A DNA stretch of 64,000 nucleotides from Lasioglossum baleicum (Eukaryota; Arthropoda; Insecta; Hymenoptera; Halictidae), in contig NC_134933.1 in the NCBI RefSeq assembly GCF_051020765.1, positions 12,249,461 through 12,313,460 of the forward strand, given 5' to 3'. Below are positions 1 to 11,327 of this stretch, piece by piece. A model generated the notes under the pieces. The model searched no databases. It was not told where the DNA came from and worked only from the letters and a program-made list of their open reading frames with translations. Both the position numbers and the translations under genes were made by a program. Within the stretch, counting starts at the first letter, position 1, and each line of letters opens with the position of its first letter.

Positions 1-270
1 ACATGAAAAAGATCGATTCTCAACGACCCGATCCGCGAGCTAGCGACAAAAAACCCGCGCGGAATGCGAATTAAAATTCTTTGACTCCGTCCCGCCCGAT
101 AGAAAATTCACGATAACCCCGGTTGATGGCCGCTCGTCGAAACTTCGATCGGGAGATGAATTCTTTCACGAAAAACTACGATCGACTCGTTACTTGCGGA
201 AGCTAGCCTAAAAAAATAAATACATGATCCACACGTGTTATAGAAGTTCATCATTGATGTATAATCAATA
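1..270. other. Unique sequence, nothing recognised
   Basis: Mixed-composition DNA with no convincing reading frame, repeat or RNA gene. It runs up to the first GAC-family MITE. Confidence 0.5.
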
Positions 271-456
271 GACTGCGGATTTTATGCATTTATGACGAAG
301 ATGGACACGTACAATTTAAAGCAGTGGACGAATTAAGAAGATTTAAGGACATCGGTGCATTAATATCAGCTTAATAAGACAATTAATAGGAGAAATAAAT
401 TCATATATTTGGCTCCTGTGTCTTGCAATCAATGCAAACATTTTATAAAGATTTGG
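271..456 (+). mobile_element. GAC-family MITE, subtype A, right end decayed
   Basis: The left end reads ATA|GACTGCGGATTTTATGC, matching the terminus of the repeat family found many times in this window. The interior matches the copies at 48364 and 51888: a CACAATTTAAAGCAG-like segment, then GGCTCCTGTGTCTTGCAATC. The right end stops at ATAAAGATTT and lacks the expected CCGCAGTC, so the right terminal repeat is lost. Family consensus seen here: left GACTGCGGATCTTTATGC, right its reverse complement, flanked by TA. That flank is typical of the Tc1/mariner superfamily. No coding capacity. Confidence 0.7.
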
Positions 457-1637
457 AGTGTACAAAGAACTAAACAATTGGAGTGTACAAATTCTATAAA
501 TCTTACAAGATCCACCTACAGGCTCAAGCACCAATCAAGCCTAAACTGTACCTCATTTGCTAATGACTAGACTGTGTATCTTTATGCAAGTAGGAATTTA
601 TTGCTCTCTGTAATAGATATATTAAATTGTAAGAAATGTATCGACACTCTAAAATTTGTGTAATCTATTTAACGTTTGAAATTACACCAACTTATTTTCG
701 CCATAAATGCATATCTGCCTGTAAAACAAGGTTAAATAAAGAAATCAAAAAAATTGTAAAAATATTTTCTCGTCATCTGTAACATCACCGTCCCGAGAAT
801 CTCGAAAATTCTCCAACAGGTAGAATCAAAATAGTCGTCGCGGCGAATCGGAAATCGAGTCACCTACCCCTACGCGATACTCGTACGAATCATTCGAAAC
901 AAGAAATATTTCGCGCAATCTCTGTACCGAGAGGAGGTCGCGAACCTCTTCGTTTTTTTTTTTATTATTCGCAGTTCGGAACTTTTTAATTGCAAGGCTC
1001 TCTCGAGTCGAAGCAGGGCCATCCAATTTGCGCGAATGGGATTTTCCTCGAACGTGACGCACTCGTCCGTTCGTCCGCCCGCCCCTCGTTCCCGGTTCGA
1101 GCCTTCGCGCAGCGTTCTACCCCTTTCCTTCGTCCCATCCGCCGTGTACAGTCCCATTCCGACCGTTTCCGCGATTCTTTTGTGACGTAAAAATTGAATC
1201 GGAACTACAGAGACGCTCACGCCTACGCGTTCGCGTTACGTACACAGAGGCCGGGTTGGATCGCGCGCGCGCGCGTGAGCGCAAACGTCCATTGTCTACT
1301 TTCCACCCCCGTCCAGCCGAGTTCCCTTTCTCCGCCGTCCAGTTTTCCAGGTTAGCTACAGCTTCATTGTCCGGCAGCTTTTGCACATGCCAGCGGCAGA
1401 GGTTACGGGGCTGCGACCCCTGGGTCTCTCTCTCTCGCGCGCGCTTCACCCTTCCACCCCTCTTGTCTTCGATGGTGTCGCTGGCCGGAATAACGACAGC
1501 TCCAGCGCTGGAACGCACACCCGGTGACCAGCGGAACGGAAACGCGTAAACGGAACATGATTCGACGAACTGACGCCTCCGTGTCAGTGAAACAGGGTTG
1601 CCCAAGTTTTATTGAAAATATCAACCCTCAGCCTCAT
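457..1637. other. AT-rich then GC-rich unique DNA
   Basis: About 457-850 is AT-rich and includes a small GAC-like fragment near 570-590 (GACTGTGTATCTTTATGC). About 850-1560 is GC- and CpG-rich, with a short CG run at 1262-1275. Overlapping frames of up to 162 codons here are rich in Arg and Ser, begin nowhere special and resemble no family I know. I see no gene. Confidence 0.45.
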
Positions 1638-1770
1638 GTTCATTTTCACGATATACTTTCCATTTATTTAGTAACGTGCCTTTTATACCACATTATAACC
1701 AACTTTTAGTGTTCATTTTCACGATTCATTTGTTATTCATTTTGTGACGTGCGTTTTATACCACATTATC
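1638..1770 (+). repeat. Tandem duplication, 73-bp period
   Basis: Two adjacent diverged copies both start GTTCATTTTCACGAT (1638 and 1711) and end ACGTGCGTTTTATACCACATTAT or close to it. Confidence 0.7.
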
Positions 1771-2134
1771 TAGATAAGTTTCTTTAGCAACTACAATATT
1801 TGTTACATGTATGTAATTTACATTACATAAAAAAAAAATAAATAGAAAGATTTCTATAAAATTCAAAGATTTTTACTTCTTACAATTGCCCATAGCTATT
1901 TTTTTTACCGATTTCCAACCAATAAAACACATGTATTAATACTTTTCTTTTAACACAATCAAAACAGGAAATTATTTACACATTAGCTAGTAAACTAAAT
2001 CCTTCTAACGTCTTTAACACTGAACCTACCACGAGGGATCAAATGGGGACCCATTTTAGAATTTTTATTTGACAATTATTGAAATTGTAAAGGCGTTTTC
2101 ATGGGAATTTATATAATATATTTTTTGACTCGAA

Positions 2135-2772
2135 TATACCGGGTGAGTCACCTAACGTTTTCACGTCAAATATCTTTGTTGTTTTCAAAGATACATTGAA
2201 TGTCTTGAGCACAAAGTTGAATGGTAAAATGGGGCTTACACGATACCAAAAACATCTATATTTTTATATAATTTTTCTAGAGATATATCAAGGTCAGCTT
2301 CATTTTTTTTAAAAATGAAACCACCCTTTTTTAAACATCTACAATGATAGACCCTTTCATTACGAATTCAGTGACTATAATTACTCAAGATTATTCAAAG
2401 TCACGGACAGCAAGAACGTATAAAACTAAAATATGGAACAAGAATACATGTATTTCATAAATGTTCGAAATGATGGCCGTCTACGTCGATACATGCCTGT
2501 AAACGGGCTCTGAGGGAATGTCCGTGACCTTGAATGACCTGGAGTAATAATAGTCACTGAATTCGTAAAGAACGGGATTATCATTGTAGATGTTTAAAAG
2601 GGTGGCTTCATAGAAAATGAAGCTTGAAGAAAAAAATGACATAAAAAAATCTTTTGGTATCGCGTGTGTGAGCCCCATTTTACCATTCAACTTTGCCCGG
2701 AAGACATATAATGTATATTTGAAAACAACAATGATATTTGAGGTGAAAACGTTAGATGACTCACCCTGTATA
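2135..2772. mobile_element. DNA transposon derivative with long inverted repeats
   Basis: The left end TATACCGGGTGAGTCACCTA and the reverse complement of the right end, TATACAGGGTGAGTCATCTA, match. Matching continues inward for about 250 bp: blocks around GGTAAAATGGGGCT, the GAATTCAGTGACTAT region and the AAGTCACGGAC region each recur inverted. The short middle holds the end of a transposase-like frame on the minus strand, listed separately. The element is therefore an internally deleted DNA transposon. I cannot define its target duplication with certainty. Confidence 0.75.
2455..2520 (-). pseudogene. C-terminal tail of a DDE transposase (fragment)
   Basis: On the minus strand one frame reads RARLQACIDVDGHHFEHL followed by a stop. 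From memory, the tail (R/A)-x-C-x-x-x-x-G-x-H-F-E-H-L-stop is typical of the C-terminus of insect Tc1/mariner-like transposases annotated with an N-terminal DUF4817 helix-turn-helix. Only about 21 codons survive; the rest of the gene, including the catalytic triad, is absent. The frame lies between the inverted arms of the 2135-2772 element, where the end of a transposase gene would be expected. Family assignment is from motif memory only. Confidence 0.55.
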
Positions 2773-3903
2773 TTATAGCAATAATCGCACAAAATATAAA
2801 TAAATTTAATCGGTTTATTTTGATAAAATACTATACCCATCAATCACTTTTGCTGGTCGGTGTGATTTACTGTTAAATAATTCAAGTTATCAACTCGAAG
2901 TTTACGAAAACAAATAAAGTACGAATACTTTCTAATACCCACTGTGCATGTATGAAGTTTCCTAGGGAAATTGAATAAGAAATCCTGGCATCTCTCCACA
3001 ACGTGCTCTACAGAAATCTGTGTATTTTGATCGTTAGCGGTAATGGTATCATTCGAGGATTGCGCCGATTCCAAAGAAAGTCGGCTCTGCGAGTTAGCAT
3101 TCATTATCATTAGACTCGTTTACCTATTAAGTAGAACGAGACGGTCGGTAGAATTCGCCACGGTCGATTCAGATCCTCGAGGAACACCGGGGAAAACAAC
3201 CCACGGACGATGTCCCCGGAACCATGACCATACTTCGTTCATTAATTATCGTTACGTTGCGTTTCTTTGTTCCCGCCGAGGGAAGAGGAGCTTGACCGGT
3301 AGCGAGCGCGAACGTGTTTGTTAACGCGCGTGACTGATTCGAGCAGAATAGGAGCAGTAGATTATGACTGTGTTTCGCGCGCTTGTAACACAGTGAAGAG
3401 AGGTAGATAGATACGAAGAGAGAGGGTAGGAGAGAGCGAGCAACTCTAGCGATTCGCTGATCGTAAATCATGTCGCCCTTGTGTTCCTGGAACACAAACG
3501 TGGTTCCGAGAAACGCGCGCGGAGTGTGGGTTGGACCGTTTGAAAAGGTGGGAAAGAAGCTGATATTGAAATTCCGGGAAGAAATAAATATCCTTTGCCC
3601 CCGTGGATGGGACGAAGAAAGGAAAAAGCGGAAAGCGGAAACCATCCGCAGAAAAAGAGTGCCGAGGAACGCTGGGAAACCGGCGCCGAGTATGTATTTT
3701 TACCGCAATAAGTTTCGCGCGCTTTTCAACCGCGGATAAGAAAGATATTAAAACGCGCGGCTCTTTTCTCCGAAGATACTCGATCCGTTTCTTCTTCCTT
3801 CGACGACGAGATACGCTCGTCGATACGCGTGACAGATAACGAAGAAACAATAGGTCACTCTTTGGCGATTCGAAAGAAAGCAAAACGAGTATACAATGCG
3901 CTA
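2773..3903. other. Unique DNA, no gene recognised
   Basis: From 2773 to about 3150 the sequence is ordinary AT-rich DNA. From 3150 to 3880 it is GC- and CpG-rich with purine-rich runs (GAGAGAGGGTAGGAGAGAG near 3420). Overlapping frames on both strands reach 158 codons but show no family motif. The block could be regulatory or untranslated exon sequence; nothing decides this. Confidence 0.4.
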
Positions 3904-3950
3904 TTAACCCTTACTGCTCGAGAGTGGTGACTCAGAGGCACCACAAAAAT
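3904..3950 (+). mobile_element. TTAA-type (piggyBac-like) terminus, solo
   Basis: TTAACCCTTACTGCTCGAG is followed by a subterminal inverted pair, GTGGTGACTC / GAGGCACCAC. Similar ends occur at 38208 and, inverted, at 43685-43708 and 46340-46383. TTAA flanks with CCCTT termini suggest a piggyBac-like MITE. No matching second end was identified nearby. Confidence 0.4.
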
Positions 3951-4053
3951 TGCTGCACCATTATTCAAAATATTGTTTACGTTATTAAATAAGTTGGTGT
4001 CTAATCGATCACTAAACATTTAACTATTGTATTGTAGGAAATATTATTTTGTA

Positions 4054-4213
4054 GACTGCAGATTTTTATTCAAACTAGAAATTTAATAAGTTATATATGG
4101 TGTAATCGAATTCTTTGTGTAATATATATGAATAGACAGCAACTTAAAACAGTAAAACCATCGGAGGAGTTTGAAAACACTGTTATATATGTTATTATTC
4201 AACCTATTAACTT
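4054..4213 (+). mobile_element. GAC-family MITE remnant, subtype D
   Basis: It starts TA|GACTGCAGATTTTTATTC. The interior AAAACAGTAAAAC ... TTATTCAACCTATT matches the remnant at 21731-21834. The right terminal repeat is not recognisable. Confidence 0.5.
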
Positions 4214-5480
4214 ACTTTTTAAAAGGATAACATATCGATTAAATATTAATGGACTCTAGATCGTCGTGCAAGGATTTTTACCGACTAATTTAGGCAAAGT
4301 AATATCCAACAGAAACTTGTTTAGTATGGCGAAGGTTCCAGCAGGCCAGAAGATGAAATACAGCATCTTACGAAACTTTGTTAAACTTTATACTACATTA
4401 ATTTATAAACCTACGTAAGACCTGTCGTTTAAACATTAATTATGGCACCGCATTCTGGGAATATATTAAAAAGTACATAATAAGTTAGTTTTTTTTATCA
4501 GCTCTGTGGCTCTTTATGAACTAACGCTTTTCACTTTAATTGACAATTTAACGGCGATGTCACTCGTGCATAAATTGCATAAGTTTTCACGTGAATGTAT
4601 AGTCATTTCCAGCAAGGTACTGAATGAAACAACACGTTAGAGACAATTTTCTGTAGACAACTATAAAATTGTCTATCGAGTGTGTTTGCGAAGTTGAATT
4701 GAAAGTCTTTTGTCTGACTCGGCGTTACAAAGCAAGGTATTAATTGCGCCGACGCGGGATTCGAAAATTGATCGGGTTACCAGATTAGAGGATGGGAACA
4801 GCTCCAGACCCGCGACGAGGTGAACGTACACAGAAAGGAAACGGGGGAAAGCTTAAATAAAGAAATCGAGTTACACGATAGCAATCCGATGCGCGACAGA
4901 CAACACGCGAAATCGATAATTCACTGAATGGTTGCCAGGTAAGGTTCTCCCACAGTAGGCAACAGCGTAAATCAATTGGCTGAATCTCCTAGCGTCTCTC
5001 TTACGTGTATTTACGTAACAGGTGGTGGTATCGAAAACCTCAGAGATTATAGGGCATAGGTGGTGAGATCATGGACAAAGCCTTGCACGTTCCTTTCACG
5101 CGTATCCTCGGTTAATCTAGACGATCTTCCTCCGGGAAAAAGACTGGTTTTCTGTCGTTGCGTTCAATCGCCGTAGTCATCTCCTGCACCGAGCTACTTC
5201 TTTGTAGTTGTCGTGCGTCGGCCAAATGAGAGTCAATTATGGCGCAGCGTTTTCTAAAGACTCGCTTCACTCCTTATTCAGCGTTTCATATTTTTCCAAG
5301 ACGTCCGTCCCCGTAGAGAATTGCTTGACTCTTTAAAATATATAAATACATAAGTCATTAAAGAAAATCATTTAAAAATTAATGGAGAAAAGAAATGAGC
5401 TGTGCTTTTCCACTTTTATTAAAACAGGGAATTGTTATGAACATTACGCAACTAGAAAAATGATTACTATCACGACGATC
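4214..5480. other. Unique DNA, nothing recognised
   Basis: No reading frame above about 60 codons, no repeat and no RNA gene is evident. A donor-like CCAG|GTAAGG occurs at about 4936-4945 on the + strand without other support. Confidence 0.4.
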
Positions 5481-5514
5481 GAAGTCAATCAAAATAAGAT
5501 AGGGTGGGGAGAGT

Positions 5515-5660
5515 TTCGCATCATCGCGCACGTGCGCATCTGAGTTCGGCGAACGCGCTCATTCAGTTATTCAGTCAGTCAGTTGGGCTGGGAATTCTGG
5601 GAGCAGCGTGCGGGTTCCGGGGCCAGGAGGACCGGGGACTAACCAGGGACTGACCAGAGG
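5515..5660 (+). promoter_or_regulatory. Possible transcription start region with tandem initiators
   Basis: Four copies of the arthropod initiator core TCAGT occur within 5563-5583 (ATTCAGTTATTCAGTCAGTC). Just upstream is the palindrome GCGCACGTGCGC (5526-5537), which contains an E-box CACGTG. The sequence then becomes GC-rich. No TATA box is at the right distance. Clustered initiators and a GC-rich start fit an insect promoter, but no transcript evidence is available and no open frame follows directly. Strand is inferred from initiator orientation. Confidence 0.25.
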
Positions 5661-6718
5661 TCAAGCAAAAGGTTCAACAATCTGAAGGCGCACATGTGTT
5701 TGTGATTGACGATGCAAAATTACCTGCTCATTTAAAAAATTCGACAGAACTTTCCCTCCAGTCTAACACTTGAAATCGCTCGGTCTCGAAAATAGAGTCG
5801 CAATCGATTGCATTTCCACGGCGAGGTGCGTGACGCACCGGCATGGCAGTTTCGCATCGAGCGTTCCCACGGATGACTCATGGCAAGACGCTGCCTGAGT
5901 TTATTATCGAGTTCGCAGGATAGTTTTGGCGCTTCATTGAAAGTAGCCGGAGACGTCTGGGATTTTTGGCCGCTCGGGGACGAGATTTCGGAGGGTTGAG
6001 AAAGAGGAATAGAGAGGGTTAGAGTATACTCCGCGCCGGTGGAACGAAATGATATTCAGCACCGTACCGACCGAGATTTATTCAAATTTTCGTGACTAGA
6101 CTGCTCCTCTCCTACCCTCGTCTCTCTGCTCGCTTCATCCGCGCTTTTCCTCTCTCCTACCTTCTACTACCTCTGTTTCATTCGTAGATCCCCGAGCCTC
6201 TTATTTCTCCAGCCTCCTTTTTTTCCCGTGGAACGCGGCGAGAAAATGTTCCGGGGAACACAAAGGATCTGTTCACGTACGGAGGGCGAGAAAAAGGCTG
6301 AACCTGCCACGGGAAAGCCAGGGAAGAGTCGGCTGCTGCAGATAAGGACGCCCATAAAGGAGATAAAGATTGTTTGTTTGGTCCGGCCGACGGACAGCCT
6401 CCGTGGGACAACGCTCTCCTCCACCTTCTCATTCTTATTTTCCTCTATTTCTCACATTTTTTGGTCACGACGCGCGTGAGACTTTTATTTTCTGTTAGGT
6501 CCGACCTCCTCCGCATTCTCTTCTTCCTTTCTTTTAACTTCGAACTTACTTCCAGCTCTCGAGTTTCGGCTCGGACTTTTTCCGACAATTTTTCCAACAT
6601 TTTATAGTCGCCATGGGTCTACGTCATATACTATATGAATACCGTTGAAACGGTGCGTTTTCATTTTTAGTAGTGTCTGGGAATATTGTACGGAGTTCAT
6701 TGTTCGCCGCAGAGAATC
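5661..6718. other. Unique DNA with pyrimidine-rich tract
   Basis: It contains a pyrimidine-rich stretch at about 6100-6180 (CTCCTCTCCTACCCTCG and similar) and CG-rich sequence to 6480. Short frames on both strands are low complexity. No gene recognised. Confidence 0.4.
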
Positions 6719-6880
6719 TCAGGTTGTCCGAAAAGTTCGTTTCGTTCTTGTCGATAAATTTGAAGAGAGTTGAATTAAATGAAATCTTTGTAGATCGAAA
6801 ACAAATGAAAATTGTACAAAATTCTATGGACTTTTATATTCTGGTTTTTTGCGAAGATTTTAGCAGAATTTAGAGTACGA
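6719..6880 (+). mobile_element. Mariner-like left end, truncated
   Basis: TCAGGTTGTCCGAAAAGTTC at 6719 resembles the mariner terminal repeat TTAGGTTGTCC-AAAAGTT that is intact at 55903. AT-rich sequence follows. No matching right end and no recognisable transposase frame were found. Confidence 0.5.
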
Positions 6881-7533
6881 TGGCATTTTATTTATCGGTG
6901 ACGAAGGAAGTGGTTCACCCCGCACGATGGAATTCTTATCTTATCGATTTTTGCGGCTTTCGACATAAACGTTCTCATTTTCATTCTTCCGGTTTGACAC
7001 GCGTCTTATCGTGAACGCGTATGTTCTTAAAGTATTTCGCTGTTTCGTTGAAAACGCCCAATAAGTTAATCTCGCCTCCACAGTTTTAGATAAGAATGCG
7101 CTAATGGATGCTCCGCTCGGGTAATCTCGGCGTTCGAGATACCGAAATCTGAACTCTCATTTAAAACGTAATTAATCATTCCTCGCTTAAAACAGGCAAC
7201 TTAATTATACATTTATGTTATCTGCGAACCAATGGTCCTTATTTCACTAGTGTATCGGCTGTAGAAAATACTTTCCATGAATAGAGGATCAGACGGGACT
7301 TAGCCTAAGGCGATCCGTCTTTCGCCCGTCCCATCCCATTGATCTTCGCTCGGTCGAAAAAAGTTTATCTGATCACCTTAAAAAGCTAATCTGATAATTA
7401 GCCGCAATTAAGATCGACAACGTCAAGCTTCCCTGACCTCCCAAGCAGTTTCGAACACAAAAACCCGGACGCAAGAACTGTCTAGATACTTAAAGTTAAA
7501 GTGTCGCTCAGAGATAAATCGGAAGCGACTGCC
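6881..7533. other. Unique DNA, nothing recognised
   Basis: No repeat, gene or RNA signature seen. Confidence 0.4.
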
Positions 7534-7750
7534 TTACATTATAAAAATAACAAGAACTTTTCTATCCAATTTTTAGCCATTTGCAACAATTCTGCTTGAC
7601 AAAACTGTTTTACATTATAAAAATAGCAAGAAAACCAAATTTTTAGCCATTTGCAACAATTCTGCTTTACAAGACTGTTTTACATTATAAAAATAGCAAC
7701 AACTTTTTTAGCCATTTGCAACAATTCCAACAATTTCTCATGGAGAAATC
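7534..7750 (+). repeat. Tandem repeat, about 70-76 bp, three copies
   Basis: TTACATTATAAAAATA recurs at 7534, 7610 and 7680. Between copies, TTTTTAGCCATTTGCAACAATT recurs almost unchanged. The third copy is partly degenerate. Confidence 0.75.
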
Positions 7751-8026
7751 TTTACATTCTCAATGATCGTAAACTAAAAATACTAGAAACCGTGATTTTC
7801 ACCGGTCCCGTAAATCGAGTGTTAAACAAACTGGTGCACAGTGGGATATTTTGCCGGAAAAGTCGGAAAAAACTATTTTAGCGTTATTTGTAGGCTCAAG
7901 GTCATATATACTAGGTCAGCGATAATATTATTCAATCAAAAATGCATTTTAATATTTTTTTTCACTCCATAACTAAACTCAACAGCAATGACCAATTTTG
8001 AGCTGAAACGATACCAAACTTAGCCA

Positions 8027-9172
8027 TTCAACATCGTTATTTTTTACTAATTCTACAAGAGCATATTCTTAACTATAATTTACAGACGGATAATCATGGA
8101 TTCTTGAATCTTCATAGTACGAGTTTTTGCCAGGCTCCGTGGCGTTCCGTGCAGCGTATGCTGCAGTTCCTCTATCACGTCCAACGCAGAACATTAAATC
8201 CGAACTTTCAACATCATTATTTTTTAATGATTCTACAAGAGCATATTCTTAACTATAATTTGACGAATAATCATGGATTCTTGAATTTTTGTATTTCGAG
8301 TTTCTGCCAGGTTTTGTGGCGTTCTTAATATGCCGAAGTTCCTCTACCATGTTGTCCAACCCAAAATAATAAATCTGAATATTCAACATCATTATTTTCT
8401 CGCCTTTCAACATCATTATTTTTACTGATTCTACAAGAGCATATTCTTAACTATAATTTGACGAATAATCATGGATTCTTGAATTTTTGTATTTCGAGTT
8501 TCTGCCAGGCTTTGTGGCGTTCTTAATATGCTGAAGTTCCTCTACCACGTTGTCCAACACAAAACAATAAATCCGAATATTCAACATCATTATTTTCTCG
8601 CCTTTCAACATCATTATTTTTACTGATTCTACAAGAGCATATTCTTAACTATAATTTGACGAATAATCATGGACTCTTGAATTTTTGTATTTCGAGTTTC
8701 TGCCAGGCTTTGTGGCGTTCTTAATATGCTGAAGTTCCTCTACCACGTTGTCCAACACAAACCAATAAATCCGAATATTCAACATCATTATTTTCTCGCC
8801 TTTCAACATCATTATTTTTACTGATTCTACAAGAGCATATTCTTAACTATAATTTGACGAATAATCATGGATTCTTGAATTTTTGTATTTCGAGTTTCTG
8901 CCAGGCTTTGTGGCGTTCTTAATATGCTGAAGTTCCTCTACCACGTTGTCCAACACAAACCAATAAATCCGAATATTCAACATCATTATTTTTTCGTCTT
9001 TCAACATCATTACTTTTACTGATTCTACAAGAGCATATTCTTAACTAAAATTTGACAAATAATCATGGATTCTTGAATTTTCATATTTCGAGTTTCTGCG
9101 AGGCTTTGTGGCGTTCCAAATATGCTGCAGTTCCTCTACCACGTCCAACGCAGAACAATAAATCCGAATATC
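8027..9172 (+). repeat. 198-bp satellite-like tandem array, six copies
   Basis: The marker TTCTACAAGAGCATATTCTT starts at 8051, 8231, 8429, 8627, 8825 and 9023. The first spacing is 180 and the next four are exactly 198. The first unit lacks the short CATTATTTTCTCGCCTTTCAA-like insertion of the others. The three central copies (8429-9022) are nearly identical; the outer copies are more diverged, as expected if unequal exchange homogenises the middle. Frames read through it are by-products of the repeat. Confidence 0.9.
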
Positions 9173-9748
9173 TGGGGGAAGCTAATGGTTCGCGAAAAGC
9201 GTCGTCGATGGGTGAACGATCTCACGCGAGAAATGAAGTTCGCGAAAATGTTGGGTGAGCCAACTTGTTGGGAGATACCGAGTATATGGAGTCTTGCGGA
9301 GAGTCGAGCGGAAAGCATTCAATTCCCATCGTAACGAGACACGCACGAGAATACCGACGCGACGCGAGGCGACATGAGGCGACGGTAGAAGGCTCGTCTA
9401 TGTACATATACATATACGCGTATGTGTATGTGCACCGGTTCGAAAGTTTACTTTATATTCAGCCGTATGTAAATGAGAAACGATCATTCAGCGGCGTGTG
9501 CGCGGTGCGGTAGCTGGCTGGTCCGGTTCACGAACCGATCGTGGGCGCACGTGTAAAACCGAGCAAGAAAGCACGCGCCCTGTTCTCGTGTTTCTTTCGT
9601 AAAGGGGGTTCTTTAAGCCCCTATGCACCGCTGTCACGCGATAAGAACCTCGACGGCGGTTTACCGATTACCCGACGCTGGTAAAGCAAACGTACGTTCC
9701 TGAATGCAAATCGACACCGATGGACGAAACGGAGGACCGTTATCGTAC

Positions 9749-9805
<57 letters not shown>

Positions 9806-10240
9806 CTGGTAAAGAGGAAAATCCATTTGCGACGCTTGTGCACGCTCGATTCATACGCCTCGAGACTCGAGACCCCCGCGCACACACGCTGCTGGGAACT
9901 CCTCTCGATCGCGACTTCCATCGACGGCTTCTTCGATGCCGCTCTTTATTATTGAATCCGCCCTCTGAACCGATCATTTCCACCGACAAATCGGGTATAC
10001 GACTTTCTCCTGCCAGCCGGTTCGAATACACAAGCTGAATCAACAAAGATTTGGCTTCTTCTCACTCCACGTTCGGCACTACGGTACTCCGTAACTGTCG
10101 CATCTTTCACCTTAACCCCTCGCCGTACCATTTTCTTTGCGAATGCAGCGATTAGACTGTTGTCTTCATTCTCGAAAATATCGAAGATATCTCGAAACAA
10201 GACATATATGGCTTAGACCACTTTCGTAATTATGGGCACG
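9173..10240. other. GC-rich unique DNA
   Basis: CpG-rich sequence with a TACATATACATATACGCG-type short repeat at about 9402-9432 and the CT tract listed below. Minus-strand frames that cross the CT tract as Arg-Glu repeats are artefacts. No gene recognised. Confidence 0.4.
9751..9803 (+). repeat. (CT)n microsatellite
   Basis: About 53 bases of uninterrupted CT dinucleotides. Confidence 0.98.
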
Positions 10241-10242
10241 TA

Positions 10243-10275
10243 CACTACCGTCCATAAGTATTTGACCACTTGGCG
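10243..10275 (+). mobile_element. Tc1-like terminal repeat, solo
   Basis: TA|CACTACCGTCCATAAGTATT at a TA dinucleotide matches the usual Tc1-like terminus (CACTACCG-x-CCA-AAGT). The partner end is not seen in the following kilobases, so this is a truncated copy. Confidence 0.5.
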
Positions 10276-10330
10276 GAATCAAATCTAAAAGTTTATATCA
10301 TATACCGTGGAGTGCCAACGCACGTTCATT

Positions 10331-11327
10331 CGCCGCTGACGCTTTCTGACGTCGGGTGAGTGGACTGTAACGTGGCGATCGGCTACTCCGATCGGTAATT
10401 TGATGAAAAATTGTGCGCACAGCTGCACAGTCTCGAGAGACACGTCCAGTTTCCGTGGCACCGGTCAACCGAAACTCGATAATGAAAGTCATGACGCTGG
10501 CGACTGGCACTCTAGCGATATCGCGGTGAAAGGTAATTGTTTATTGATATCGATCTTTTCATAGAAAATGATTGAACCGACTGGTTCTGGTTCGATTGAA
10601 TTTTAAGATCTAACCGTTTTCTAATTTGTGTGCAAACAATAAAGAAAACCCGAGCCCGATTTTAACAACTAAACCAATACTTCAAAGAGCTGTCGACAGA
10701 GACCTGGCATATTTTTCTAAATCAAATGAACACGGCTGCAATAAGACAAAGTCTAAACGAACATCGCGGCGCAGCGGTTTTATGCGCGACAACCTAATTT
10801 CTGCTGTGCTAGTTTCGAATCCATTCGAATAAACGGCAAACACGGTGGAAAAGCTACGCGAACAAAGTTCCGTGCAGGTCGTGTAACGTGTTCGCGGAGA
10901 GCATCCAGAACGGAAAAGAACGAGGGGAATTAAAAGAAAAGAGAAACGACGTAGAGGAGGCGGCCGTGGAGAGAGGGGCAAGGGAGGAGCGGGTTGGCGG
11001 AATTATATTCCGCGAAATACAGGCGTGCTAATGAGGTACACTAATTAAAAAGTTCTCGACTTTCTATGGCCGTCTCAAAGAAAGGAGCTCGCGCGGCCCG
11101 GCCACGACGCTGGAGACTCGGTGATTTTTCGCGAGGCGAATACGCTCTGATCGGCGCGCGATCCTCCTCATCCGCGAGCAAAGACTCAGCTTAAAGGACC
11201 AAGTGTAAATGTCTCTGAAGAAGCCGCGGGAATTTGTGGGACGATAACGTGACGAAAGGGGTCCACGGTTGTTACAGCGAATTCGACTCGGAAGCACAGA
11301 ACGATAATGACGGACGGCGAGCGGATA
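10331..11327. other. GC-rich unique DNA
   Basis: CpG-rich, with purine-rich runs near 10915-11000. Frames of 60-100 codons exist on both strands without recognisable motifs. No gene recognised. Confidence 0.4.

Noticed and set aside
8104..9334. Small frames starting with similar sequences
   Set aside because: They are repeated readings of the 198-bp tandem unit and its edge.
9661..10046. Minus-strand frames with Arg-Glu repeats
   Set aside because: They are translations of the CT microsatellite at 9751-9803.
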